Part shown: piece after piece, positions 22,826 through 33,404 of the stretch
How positions within the stretch are numbered: the first letter of the stretch is position 1
How the letters are laid out: each line of letters opens with the position of its first letter
Assembly (NCBI GenBank): GCA_930367215.1
Contig: OV884059.1
Coordinates: 245,829,803 to 245,893,802 of the forward strand
Direction: 5' to 3'
DNA from: Pollenia angustigena
Taxonomy: Eukaryota; Arthropoda; Insecta; Diptera; Polleniidae
DNA length: 64,000 bases
Notes under the pieces: generated by a model
What the model saw: the letters and a program-made list of their open reading frames with translations, nothing else
What the model was told of the DNA's origin: nothing
The model's database searches: none
Translations under genes and position numbers: made by a program

Positions 22826-23764
22826 TAGGAACGTAAAGATACGCCTTCTTGGCGATACGATACGACATCGATACTCATAAACTAACAAAACTTAAGTAAA
22901 GAAATGTTTTTATTATATAAAATTACAATGTCAGAAATTATTAATACATATGGGGGATTTCATGTCAAGTGACCCAATTTTTAAATCGATGTCTCCCTCA
23001 TTCGCACCAAGGGAAGTCCTATTGGATAGTAGTTTAGATACAAATTTTCAATAAGATCGGTCTTAAAGTTTCTGAGTTAGAGGGGGTCAAAGTTTGCAAT
23101 TTTGGCCATACAGGTGTTCTTTCTCATCCATGTAACTTATTACCTATTGGTGTTAGCAACATTTGTCCCAAGTAGCTTCAATAGCTATTTGACCAATCTT
23201 TTAAAAACATTTTTTTTGTTTTTTTTTTAAATTTTAACATTTATTTTTTTAAATTGGAAAACATAGACGATTTCGGAAATCCGTTTGAAACAGACCTGCA
23301 GTCGAAAAATTCTCTCAGCAGTAGTGGTGTCTTCTCTTGTGACACTAAGCGCTGATGACATACGAAAAACGGGCAAAAAGGATCAAATTAAAAAGGACGG
23401 TTTGAGTACATTTTCGTGCCATTTTTTTTTTCAAAAAAGCTTAAAAAAGGGCCTAATATATTTTTATTTTAAACAAATTTAAACAAAACAGTTTATAAAT
23501 AAATAGTTTTGAGTATGGGATCATTTAAAACTCGTACAATTGAAGCTTTACCTAGCAATTACACTCTTTTAAAATTGTTCATTGTTATATATTCATAACT
23601 CAGTGGTTCTTCGTAGCTTGAACAACAATGATTATTCCGTTTCAGGCACTAAAAGTCCTCTTAACTTTATTGGGAATATATTATTTTATTTACCAATAAT
23701 GCTACCAATTCAAACTTATCCGTTGTCATGATGTTTTTCTATTTGTTCGTTTTTAAATCTTTAA

Positions 23765-23890
23765 GGGCCCTTATTACAACTTAAAGTTAGCTACAGTTAA
23801 GATTAAATTGACAGATAATAATGTGTTATCTGTCAAAAAGCGTCTGTTAACTGTCGGATAACAGCTAACGCCAAGCTTTAATAATGGCCC
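23765..23890. mobile_element. Harbinger-like MITE, 126 bp, copy 1
   Basis: TIRs start GGGCCCTTATTACAACTT and (reverse complement) GGGCCATTATTAAAGCTT, flanked by TAA (23762-23764, 23891-23893). The length equals that of the copy at 44950-45075, with high identity. Confidence 0.85.
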
Positions 23891-24228
23891 TAAGACAGTT
23901 TTCACATAAAATGTAGCCATACCAGAATAAAAGTAAAAACGGGCTGAAAAGGCTAAATTTAGGTAGCCAAAAGGGACGAAAATGCCCGCTATTTAGTTTA
24001 GGGCTAAACAATTTTCACTGCTTTTTGGGTAGCTCAAAAAAAGGCAAATCTAGCCAGAAGTTGGCACCACTGGTAAGATGCGACAGATGTCATTTGCTAA
24101 CTAAGTAAAAATGAAAATAATTAAATCGTACGCATACATACAAGATTTAAGGCCGCTTTAGCCGGCCGTAAATGAAATGAAATGCAATATAACGTACCGT
24201 AACGTACTGTAAGCGTTTGTGCACTTAT

Positions 24229-24369
24229 CATAGGGTCTTTACCTGACAATTTTTTGTCAAAATAAACGTCAAACTTCATATAAAAAAACGCTGACAAAAA
24301 TTTTGAAGTTTTTTTTATATGGACTTTGACGTTAGGTATGACAAAAAATTGTCAGGTGAAGCCGCTATG
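24229..24369. mobile_element. short foldback MITE, 141 bp
   Basis: ACCTGACAATTTTTTGTCA at 24241 is repeated as the exact inverse at 24339-24357. Flanking CATAGGGTCTTT and (reverse complement) CATAGCGGCTTC extend the pairing. Confidence 0.75.
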
Positions 24370-25264
24370 TATAGAACATGTAAGAACGTGTCAGCTGTTT
24401 TTCAAAAACATAAAGAAAAAAGCATTATTATACATAAAACAACCACACAGTGATGAGAATTAAAAATGTTCAAATGGTGACCGCTTTGTAGAAAAAGTAC
24501 CAAGTGATTTATATAGTGTTAAAACTGCATTTCTTGTATGTATAAATAATTTAATATTTTGTATTAATATAACAGATTTTACTATGAAAAAATATGTATT
24601 ATAACATATTCATAGACATGTACTTTCCTTATTTTGAAAATGTGCATACACAAAGCAAGGTTTTGATACAATTAAAACCCAAATTTTTATTGTTTTTATA
24701 TACATAAATATGTATGCATTTGTTTACTTTATACATCTAAACATATATTTGTGTAGATGAAAATATGTATGTATGTATTATGATTTTGCAAAGTCCACAG
24801 ATATTATTACTGACAAAAGTACCAAAAAAAAAAAGATTGATTTTACCCCTACTCCATTTAAAATAATAGCAGCCCATCACTATCTACAACTGTCATGTAA
24901 CCTCGTAATGAAATTCTATTTTCTACAGGTTGGCACCTTACGGTTAAGTTTCATTACAGTCAGTTAAGCATTTGCATTCCTTTCCATATAACAAATATGA
25001 TCAGCTGTTTACATTACATTTACATTTCTACATTTACGGTCAGCTAACAGGTCCTTTAGGTGCAAAGCAAAACAGCTAAAAATCAAAAGAAGCAATTTCA
25101 TTATTTTTAATAATACATATATGCATTAAAAATTAAATTGTTTATTTAAAAAAACTCAAAAAAAATTTAAAAAGTATCGTCGTATCGATAGTAAAATATC
25201 GCCGATACTGATATATCGACAAACTTAAAGTATCACTGATATATCAGTATCGGTTACGTCCCTA

Positions 25265-26122
25265 ATATTTATATATATACAGTATATGTAAGAGTATTAA
25301 ATAAATTGTTAACATTTCATTTTCAATATTTTATATAAAGTCCCAACAACCCAAAAATCGATACCGCATAATTACACCCATATTTCATATTCTACACTAA
25401 TTTTGCTTAATATTTTTACGTTTGAATGATATTTATTGTATTAAAATAGAAAATAATTTTTTTGTTTGTTTTGACTTTAAGTAAATTTAAAAAATGAAGA
25501 AAAAACTATTTCAATTAAAACTATTAAATATAAAATTAATTTTTTACTACGACGGAGTGCAAAAATTGTTCCCACTTTCTCAATTTAACATATGTATGGT
25601 TAGCATTTTATGAAATACTAGCATGGACATATTTGTATGCCAAAGTTTAGTTGTCTAGGCTTAAACTTGTTTAGATTCTAGCATTTAACCCGCTTCTTTA
25701 GTAGAACCAAAAAGCATAAGAAAAATGTAAAATTTCCCGTATTTCATTTTTTGGGTACTATATTTTTCCCCCATTAAAGTATTGTAGTGGTAGCCCATAA
25801 TTTAGTACAAATATGTCAATGAATGGAGGAAAATGTTTTGTAAAAAAAGTATCAAAAATAATTACGATTTTCAACCCTTAAATGTTCGAATTTCGAAAAA
25901 GTACAAAATTATTATACGCATATATATATAGATAGATTATCATTTTACTTATTATTATTTTTATGTCTACTTCTCTAAGTAGAGTAGTGGCCTTGCAATA
26001 CTCGTTCGTCTAATGATGTTTGAAACACGAAGTTAACACTCGTTTTAAAGAACTAGAGGGATGTAATCTGGCACAAACGTGGACTATTTTGGAATTTTTT
26101 TAACCGCGTTGCTTAAACTCTT
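25265..26122. other. gene-free stretch with one dispersed repeat
   Basis: Bases 25736-25905 (GTATTTCATTTTTTGGGTAC...) are a diverged copy of 43545-43735. No gene. Confidence 0.5.
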
Positions 26123-26185
26123 TTTATTTTATTGCCAGTATTACCATTTTTTTATTTCAATATCATAACTGAACTTACCTTTATT
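26123..26185 (-). terminator. candidate polyadenylation signals for the membrane-protein gene
   Basis: AATAAA occurs on the minus strand at 26180-26185, 26151-26156 and 26123-26133, about 325-385 bases after the stop codon at 26509. Which one is used cannot be told. Confidence 0.35.
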
Positions 26186-26508
26186 TTTGGATATGGGTGT
26201 CGTCGAAATGATATCAATACGATTTCGTCTGGTTTGTTGGGTTAATAATGAATAATGGCAATAGAAAATAGCTAATTTAAATATAGAAAAAACATTTTTA
26301 ACTACAAAGTTAATAGTTGAGCATTTAAAAAGATTATTTTTGTAAGAGTAGGGCTTATAAGTAATATGATCCTTTTGGTAAATAATTATAACTGGAAAGA
26401 CTTTCTTTTGTAGACAGAAAGAGAGAGATATGGAGAGATAAAAACCTTAATTATAACCATGTGTTCCCTTATTAGGTTTTTTGGAAAAGTCGTATCGAAA
26501 ATTTGTTT

Positions 26509-26657
26509 TTATACTTGCTCGGCAGTTTCATCCAAAATCATCGAATGTAAATCCATAGCAGAACGTGTTTTTCGTGGTGGTCTTGGCATTAAAAATTGGT
26601 TTGGGCTTGGACCCACAAAAACAGAATTCTGCCGCGGTCTAGAGTGAGCCAAATATC
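26509..26657 (-). CDS. probable last coding exon of the minus-strand membrane-protein gene
   Basis: An acceptor TTTTATTTTTTAG precedes an exon that reads YLAHSRPRQNSVFVGPSPN, then QFLMPRPPRKTRSAMDLHSM, then ILDETAEQV and a TAA stop. It is basic and proline-rich, with base composition well above the AT-rich surroundings. This fits a cytoplasmic tail following the membrane exon at 33930-34120, and the last three residues (EQV) fit the loose class III PDZ-ligand pattern. Caution: the visible frame needs a phase 1 upstream donor, but the 33930 donor is phase 0. Either another exon lies between, or this exon belongs to a different transcript. Confidence 0.6.
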
Positions 26658-27556
26658 CTAAAAAATAAAAAAAATGTATATTAATTGAAAACATTCAGCA
26701 TTGCAAAAGTATAAAATTAAAATATGTAAAAAAAAATTACTTTTAAAAGCATCTCTATAAATAACACATTTTTTTAATCTCTTCCAATAGCAACATTTCA
26801 GTAAATTAGAAGTGTTACAAAATTTTTCAAAAAATTTATAAATTTACCACTGTATTCATAAATGTTTTTTATATGGGCATTTCCATTTTGACGTGTCGTG
26901 ATATTCGTACAACAAAATATAAAAAAATTAAATGAAGAAGTCAAATTTGTAAAAGGGGTTTTTATATATATAAAGTTATGAAATAGCACTATATTCAGAA
27001 AAAAAATTACAGCAGTGGACGGTAAGGGACGTAAAAACAACGGAAGTGGATTTTGACTTGCATTACAAAACTTAATAAGACTGCGAATTGAGCAAGAAGT
27101 TTTGAATAAAACCTTTTTATTAAGCTTTGGACTTATGTATATAGATTTATTTTTCAAGCTATTAGAATTAAAAAATATTTGCTCGTTTAAAGGCACATAT
27201 GGGCATTTTGAGCGAAAAGTCTAATTTTTTTAATGTAACGCCAGAATGCAAATAAGGTTGTATTTTAGGACCATGTTGTTCAACCGTTATCCCTTTTGCG
27301 CTTTACACCACAATATAAAAAAGTAAACTATACATATACAATTTTTTGAGGAATAATTTCAATTATTTCTGGCTTTATTTATGATCATTAAGGTAAACTT
27401 TGGCGCTTGAATTTTTTAAAAGATAAAATTTGAGGAATTCCATTTAATTTGATCTGATTAAATGTGCCTGCCTCTTAGTTGGCAGGCAGTGGGTATTTTA
27501 TAGTTTAGGTTTTCTTTTTGGTATTCAGTATTAATAGAGTTATAAATAAGATTTCT

Positions 27557-27675
27557 GTATGACGTGCTAAATTCCCAATTTTTATTTGTGATAAATACAC
27601 TGAAATGTATTATGAGGGAAAGCTAGTTTCTATGCGCATTTCACTGGTTGCTTAGGCCAGATCATCAGGAAATAG
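27557..27675 (-). mobile_element. ribozyme-repeat element, short copy
   Basis: The shared tail (GTGCTAAATTCCCAATTTTT, ATAAATACACTGAAATGTAT) leads into a hammerhead core. Beyond the core the family sequence stops and LINE-derived sequence begins. Confidence 0.65.
27623..27675 (-). ncRNA. hammerhead ribozyme-like motif, copy 3 (most diverged)
   Basis: CTGATGA, CTGG/CCAG, GAAA, ATGCGCAT and ATA are intact. Stem I has changed to CTATTTC/GAAACTAG, still pairing as TTTC/GAAA plus CTA/TAG. The G-U of other copies has become A-U, so pairing is kept while sequence changes. Confidence 0.65.
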
Positions 27676-27699
27676 GCAACTCTGAAGAACTCAACCAAT

Positions 27700-27975
27700 T
27701 CTTCTTCCTAATCTTAGACATATTATCCAAACATACAATCACTGGTTTTCCCTGGTTTCTCTCAATAAAAAAAATTTAATACAGTTTCCTCTTCCTCATC
27801 GTCATGATAACGTCTACAGAATTCATTGAATTCCAGTCCTATTCTTTTCGCACGATCCCCTACAGGCTAGTGCCCAGCTATGACCAGCTCTGAACCTAAG
27901 CAGAGAGCTTGTCCCCCACAATGCCTGGGATACGGAGCGAGTCTAAGAGATTCGAGCTTAATGAGCGACTTACAG
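27700..27975 (-). pseudogene. non-LTR retrotransposon ORF2 C-terminal relic
   Basis: The minus strand encodes GDRAKRIGLEFNEFCRRYHD then DEEEETVLNF. This resembles the Cys/acidic region after the RNase H domain in I/R1/jockey-type ORF2 proteins (C-R-x-C...DEEET). Here the second Cys is Tyr/His, and stops lie upstream, so it is a dead fragment. Confidence 0.5.
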
Positions 27976-28391
27976 TGAGTCAGGTGAAGTGTTTAGGCAA
28001 TTATGGCGTACATTTGCTATATGTATAATACCTGTTTCATACTATGCGACATGTCGGACCGAAATATTTCATGAAATATAAGATTGTTAATGAAGGCTGT
28101 AAAGATGCTCACGGGTAAAACAATGTTGCACGAAATATAAAATCAAAAAAACAATTTGATGTTTCTCTTTGACATTGAATAGTTAAATTAGAATTTTACA
28201 GTTAAAAGTAAAATTACATTGGAAAACGAAAAACGAACTTTTATCGTAGGCACCATAAAGAAAAATACGAATATTGTTGCGGGGTTATGCCTCATAGTCT
28301 GAAACAGGTACAGGTTATTTGATTCCACCTGTTATATTAACAATTTTAATAATGTGGTAGTTTTTATGCCATCCCCAACTACACCTTTAGT

Positions 28392-28995
28392 TATTGTGTT
28401 TTTTTTTTTTTTTTTTTTTTTTTTTTGAGTGATACAACTTTGAGTTGGCATTTCCTTTTTTGCTTTCTGTTTAGTTTGCTTTGACATCTCATTATGGATC
28501 GACTTACGCCAGAGCAACGCGTGCAAATTGTTGAAATTTTTAATCAAAATAATTCGGCGAATGGGCTGAAGCACAAATTGATATTGATTTAGAATTTCCA
28601 TTCAAAATTTTATTTTCCGATGAAGCCCATTTCTGATTGAATGGGTACGTAAATAAGCAGAACTATCGCATTTGGAGTGAGGAGAATCCACAAGCTTTTG
28701 TCGAAACACCATTACATTCATAGAAAATTACTGTTTGGTGAACTTTATGGGCTGTCGGAGTCATTGGCCCATATGTCTTCAGAAAAGATGATGGTCGAAT
28801 GCGAAAAGTTGTTAAAAATTGGTGTTCCGGATTGCGCTTTCTAAGCGCCAGCTGTGGCGGCCACAAGGCCGAAATCATATTAAATATTAATGTCATAAAA
28901 TTTTCTATCCAATAAAGACCGTTTCATTGATATCAAAAATATATTACTTTGTTTTATTATGATTTAAACTTGTATCACTCTATTAAAAACACCCT
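28392..28995 (+). mobile_element. IS630/Tc1-mariner-type element with deleted transposase
   Basis: Ends GAGTGATACAACTTTGAG and (reverse complement) GAGTGATACAAGTTTAAAT pair, preceded by GTGTTTTT on both sides. The left end carries a 28-T expansion. Between them are an N-terminal piece starting MDRLTPEQRVQIVEIF at 28494 and a catalytic piece ILFSDEAHF...NGYVNKQNYRIWSEENPQAF.... Three in-frame stops and a large deletion inactivate it. Confidence 0.8.
28494..28895 (+). pseudogene. deleted transposase (IS630/Tc1-mariner type)
   Basis: It retains the HTH start (MDRLTPEQR), the second catalytic Asp region (FSDEAHF), W-rich KITVW and LWAVGVIGPY, and the C-terminal GGHKAEIIL. The first half of the catalytic domain and the segment with the third acidic residue are missing. 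Stop codons follow HKLILI, AHF and TPLHS. Confidence 0.75.
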
Positions 28996-30069
28996 TTATT
29001 ATTTAGAAAGCGTCAATTGTAATTCAGATAAGTCAATTATAATTCGGAATATTTTTTGCGACGCCACAGCTCTGGAAGAAATGCTAAAATGATCGAGAAA
29101 TTAAATAATTTGTTAAGTATTAAAGTTTTTCGAACAAAATCCATATCTTATTTCATATAAACTCAAAGACGTTCTATTTTATTATCTAATCTAAATGTAT
29201 ATGAAAGTATTAAACAAGTTAAATGCTGTTTAAGAATTGATTGACATTTAAACATTTTCTGGTAGAGAAACTCTTCTCACACAATTACTCTTATATACAC
29301 ATTATGTACCGACAATATGTGAATCTACCACACTTACATAAAATACATAACAACTAATGTTAAAAGTTAACGGAAACGGATGTGGAATAGAATCCATTTT
29401 TTTCTTGAATCCAAGTACACAATTATTTATGTCTGCATACATACCCATACACATACACAAAATGTGTGATTAAAAAGAGTTCAAAACCCAGGCAACCATT
29501 CAATAACAGAGAAAAGAAGAAAATAACAAATAATTTGTTAGTAAAATCGTTTAATTTTAATCTATCAAATGTTTGGTGGGTTTGCTTAAGTGCGATGTTG
29601 CATGCTAGAAATTGTAACAGCATTATCTCAAATTTTTTCATGTTTAACGAACATGACGTTCATTATTTTATTTCATGAAAAAGCGTACTTAAAAGGATTC
29701 ACGTTAAGTTCTTTTTACTGATGAATTAAAATTAATTGTTTTAATGTTTGTCGTTGTAAAAGGTTAAGATTCCATTCGTTTATCATTCATATTCTTATAC
29801 GCATATATTTTAATACATTCACATTGTAAATATTACAAATATCTATGTATGTATGTGCATATCTAAGTATTATTAAGTTTATTTAAGTAACAAACAGCAG
29901 TAAATTAATTAAATTGTCAAATGTTGTTACTGTCAAGCAAAACATAAAAAGTAATTAAAAACAAACATAAGCACATTTTGCACAGGGAAGTCAAACTAAA
30001 AAAGTGGAAATACATAAATATAGAATCTTAATACTTTCTATCCAATTTACACAAAACATAGTCATATCA
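28996..30069. other. gene-free stretch
   Basis: AT-rich with scattered microsatellite words. Frames 29423-29641 (-) and 29466-29678 (+) overlap each other and look non-coding. Confidence 0.45.
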
Positions 30070-30995
30070 TATCGATACCTTCCCATAAGAATGTATTAAG
30101 CGACACTTTTTTCGTAAATGACTTTTTGATGTGGAACTATACTAGAAGTTAAGCGCCACATTTTGGCCTGGGTTTCGCTGCCCTATCATGAATGCAAAGG
30201 AAACTAGAAAGAAAATTAAATTGTATCAGCCGTCAAGTTTTGTCACTGGAATAATGTTGCTCCCTGAAATTTGTATTATCCGCCAAAGAATTATTCTAAG
30301 CCACATTTTTAAAAATGTAATTGTTGTAAGCAACAAAAGGTCCACACAAAAATTTTGTTAGATGTCGCTTAGTTTAACCGAAATTGTCGCTTAGCACACT
30401 CATCCAACTAGAACTTGATCCATTTTTGTCACTTATAACACTCCAGATTATGATACATACAAGAATACGATGATATTATTAAAAATACATTTGGTGAGAA
30501 GGAAGACGAATTGGCAGAGACAGACGAAGGAGATGATTTGTCTGACAATCAAAATGATTATTAATAATCTTAAAATTTCCGGTTTGATCTCTAAGTGTAA
30601 TTTTTGAATTTTTGTTTTGAAATAAATGTTTTGTTACTTTTACATATATGGATTTTTATTTATTTTATTGTTTAACAGAAAAAAAATTAATTAAACGACA
30701 CAATTTATTTCAAACCTTTATTTTTTGTGTCCATGCCAATGTTTTAAGCGCCATTTACCACTGTATCAAGCGCCAATGTCTTGTCCACAAAAATGTACGA
30801 AGCGACAAAAACGTTTTATCTGATTAAAATTTTGGATTTGAAATGATGCCAAGTTTTGTATTCTGAAAATCGCTTTCCAAATATGTTCCTTTCAATAAAA
30901 TACATCAATAAATAACTAAATGAGACGTTTTTTTCGTTTCCTACACAATTTTAGAAATGTCGCTTAATACATTCTTATGGGAAGGTATCGATATA
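30070..30995 (+). mobile_element. TIR element with AAGCGMCA subterminal repeats
   Basis: A 37-bp perfect TIR starts ATCGATACCTTCCCATAAG on the left and appears inverted at 30957-30993. Ten or so copies of AAGCGCCA/AAGCGACA or their inverse are spread along both halves. ATCGAT at both edges is either TIR or a 6-bp target duplication. A short acidic coding scrap lies in the middle. Confidence 0.75.
30454..30564 (+). pseudogene. acidic C-terminal coding scrap in the TIR element
   Basis: The frame ends IIKNTFGEKEDELAETDEGD then DLSDNQNDY and TAA, followed by AATAAATG 60 bases later. Acidic tails are common at the ends of transposases. Nothing upstream can be joined, so it may be the relic of the element's own gene. 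Confidence 0.35.
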
Positions 30996-31740
30996 ATATT
31001 TATATATGAAGTTGTACTTTGTTTATATAGTAAATATATATATGGTTATACTTCTGTTCGAATACCTTGTCCAAGCCAGTTTTTCTTCAAGATTATTTTT
31101 AATACAAAATTAATCTTTGGTTTAAAATTAAGTCTATTTTTTCATCAGCAATAGGTTTTTACAAGTTTCAAATGCAAATTTTTTATATGTTTTCAACCAG
31201 TGTTGCCAGAAAGTCGATAAAAATTAAATTTTTTATAAACGCCAAAAAAATATTTATCCCTACAAAATATTTATACCTACCCATTTGAAATATTATTGCT
31301 TAATAAGTAATATTGTGCAATTAGTAGGTGATGGAATAATATATTGGATACCATCAAAAGTCTTTTGATTATATTACGAAGAAATATTTTGTATTGTGTT
31401 GACAACATTGCGCAGTTTATTGAATGAAGATAACGATGTGGTGTAGTCGATGATAACCTTAAATTTTTATAAAAACTCTTTTATAAAAAAAAACAAACTT
31501 TAATCAAAAAACTTATCATTTCCAAATTTTTTTTTGGAAAATATTTGAAATAAAACTTTCCAACTTTATCGTTCAAAAACTTTTGAAAATAGTTTAAGTG
31601 CCGCTTAACAAACTTATAAAAATTGGATGTTTTAAGAAAATTTAAAACGACATTAAATTATGAGAAAAACGCCTATTTTGAAGCATTTTTTCTGAGATTT
31701 ATCAAAAATTACTTTTTGGGAATAAAAAATTTTAATTTAA
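30996..31740. other. gene-free stretch
   Basis: AT-rich; no gene or bounded element recognised. Confidence 0.45.
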
Positions 31741-31952
31741 AAGATTTTGTTATTCGTGCTTAATTCCCAATTAATGTTGGAAGAATTTCAATCAATTGTA
31801 GTGGGGAATGTAAGAAGAGATAAACTCACTGTTTATTGTTGATGTTTTTGGTTAAACTTTGATATTGTTACAAGTAGAACTGTTGCTTATAATTCTTATA
31901 CGTTTAAAATTTTTGTTGGGTTTAATATCTTTAGTTTTTCTAAAATCTTTAT

Positions 31953-32016
31953 GGATGAAGTTTCCTGACGATCTGGTCTAAGCAACCAGTGAAATGCGCA
32001 TAGGAATAGCTTATCC
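31953..32016 (+). ncRNA. hammerhead ribozyme-like motif, copy 4
   Basis: GGATGAAG-TTTC-CTGACGA-T-CTGG...CCAG-T-GAAATGCGCATA-GGAA-TAG-CTTATCC. Position 7 is C. The predicted cut is after A32002. Confidence 0.65.
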
Positions 32017-32072
32017 CATCAACAATAAATTTCAGTGTTTTTATCAAGAATAAAAATTGGGAATTAAGTACG

Positions 32073-32127
32073 ATAAGCTATTCCTATGCGCATTTCACTG
32101 GTTGCTTAGGCCAGATCATCAGGAAAT
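32073..32127 (-). ncRNA. hammerhead ribozyme-like motif, copy 5 (inverted, outer stem lost)
   Basis: The core CTGATGA through ATA-GGAA is intact, but the sequence before TTTC is not the usual GGATGAAG. Only the inner four pairs of stem I can form. Confidence 0.5.
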
Positions 32128-32430
32128 TTTGAAATTGAAATTACTTTTTGATAATAAACAGGCAAGTGCACGGCCTAAAAAACACTAAATTGACAACATC
32201 TTTTGTAAGTTGTTGTTGTTTTTATTTTGTTTTTCTTAACCTACTTACAACTACAATTAATGTTGAGAGAATTTCAACTAATTGTAGGGGGGGAATGTAA
32301 GATGAGATAAACCCACTTGATGTGTTTTGTTTAAACTTTGATATTATTACAAGTAGAACTGTTGCTATAAGTCTTATACGTTTAACAGTTTTATTTGGTT
32401 TAATATCTTTAGTTTTTCTAAAATCTTTAT

Positions 32431-32494
32431 GGATGAAGTTTCCTGATGATCTGGCCTAAGCAACCAGTGAAATGCGCATAGGAATAGCTTATCC
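32431..32494 (+). ncRNA. hammerhead ribozyme-like motif, copy 6 (reference copy)
   Basis: All elements are present: outer stem I GGAT(G)AAG/CTTATCC, inner stem I TTTC/GGAA with a UAG bulge, CTGATGA, stem II CTGG/CCAG with loop CCTAAGCAA, GAAA, and the palindromic stem III ATGCGCAT. H17 is A at 32480. Confidence 0.7.
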
Positions 32495-32903
32495 CATCAA
32501 CAATAAATTTCAAGTGTTTTTATCAATAATAAAAACTGGGAATTAAGCACGAATAACAAAATCTTTTGAAATTAAAATTTTGTATTCCCAAAAATTGAAA
32601 TTACTTTTTGATAATAAACAGGCAAGTGCACGGCCTAAAAAAACACTTAATTGACAACATCTTTTGTAAGTTGTTGTTTGTTTTTTATTTTGTTTTTCTT
32701 AACCTACTTACAACTACAATTAATGTTGAGAGAATTTCAACTAATTGTAGGGGGGGAATGTAAGATGAGATAAACCCACTTTTTTATTGTTGATGTGTTT
32801 TGTTAAAGCTTTGATATTGTTACAAGTAAAACTGTTGCTATAAGTCCTATACGTTTAACAGTTTTATTTGGTTTAATATCTTTAGTTTTTCTAAAATCTT
32901 TAT

Positions 32904-32965
32904 GGATGAAGTTTCCTGATGATCTGGCCTAAGCAACCAGTGAAATGCATAGGAATAGCTTATCC
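32904..32965 (+). ncRNA. hammerhead ribozyme-like motif, copy 7
   Basis: As copy 6, but stem III is ATGCAT. The 2-base loss keeps the palindrome. H17 is A at 32951. Confidence 0.65.
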
Positions 32966-33404
32966 CATCAACAATAAATTTCAAGTGTTTTTATCAAGAA
33001 TAAAAACTGGGAATTAAGCACGAATAACAAAATCTTTTGAAAATAAACTAGTTTTATTTTTTCAAAAGTATTAAGAATTTAATTCGACTGCTCTAGTGAT
33101 GCCCTTGTGAAGTCACATCTCAATTTATAATTCCTTAACAAAACACGATAATGATTATAATATAAAAAGGGTTTCGAGAATATTTTAACTTTATTAATGC
33201 GAAACTAAAGTTAAATGTAAAAACTCATGGGAATAAACTTTGAATTTAATTCCCTAAATTGTGTGTAACTAAACAAAAGAAAACACAAAACTGAAACGAA
33301 CTCAAATGCAAATTATGTAGAATTGTGTTCGAAAATAAATGTTTAAGAGTAAATATTTGTTTTTTTTTTGTTTGTGAAAAATGAGGTGTTATTAGGGAAC
33401 ATTC

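Larger units (their letters stand above)
22826..25264. mobile_element. hAT-like element with TAGGRACGTAA ends
   Basis: The left end TTAGGAACGTAAAGATAC and the right end (reverse complement TTAGGGACGTAACCGATAC) match. Both subterminal regions carry CGATAC/GATATATC repeats. Two smaller MITEs are nested inside. The target duplication is obscured by flanking ATATT sequence. Confidence 0.6.
31741..33042 (+). repeat. tandem array of ~475-bp ribozyme-repeat monomers
   Basis: Hammerhead cores recur in the same orientation at 31953, 32431 and 32904 (spacing 478 and 473). Shared landmarks lie between them: GGCAAGTGCACGGCCTAAAA, CTTACAACTACAATTAATGT, GGGGGGAATGTAAGATGAGA and ATACGTTTAACAGTTTTATT. An inverted partial copy interrupts the first monomer at about 32070-32130. 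No protein is encoded. Confidence 0.85.

Noticed and set aside
26798..27196. 132-codon minus-strand frame just upstream of the last exon
   Set aside because: Long only because of AT-rich codons; composition is Asn/Phe/Lys/Ile-rich with no domain, and it is intronic to the gene model.
31741..33042. CRISPR-like array
   Set aside because: Monomers of ~475 bp without short repeats and unique spacers; a eukaryotic tandem repeat.
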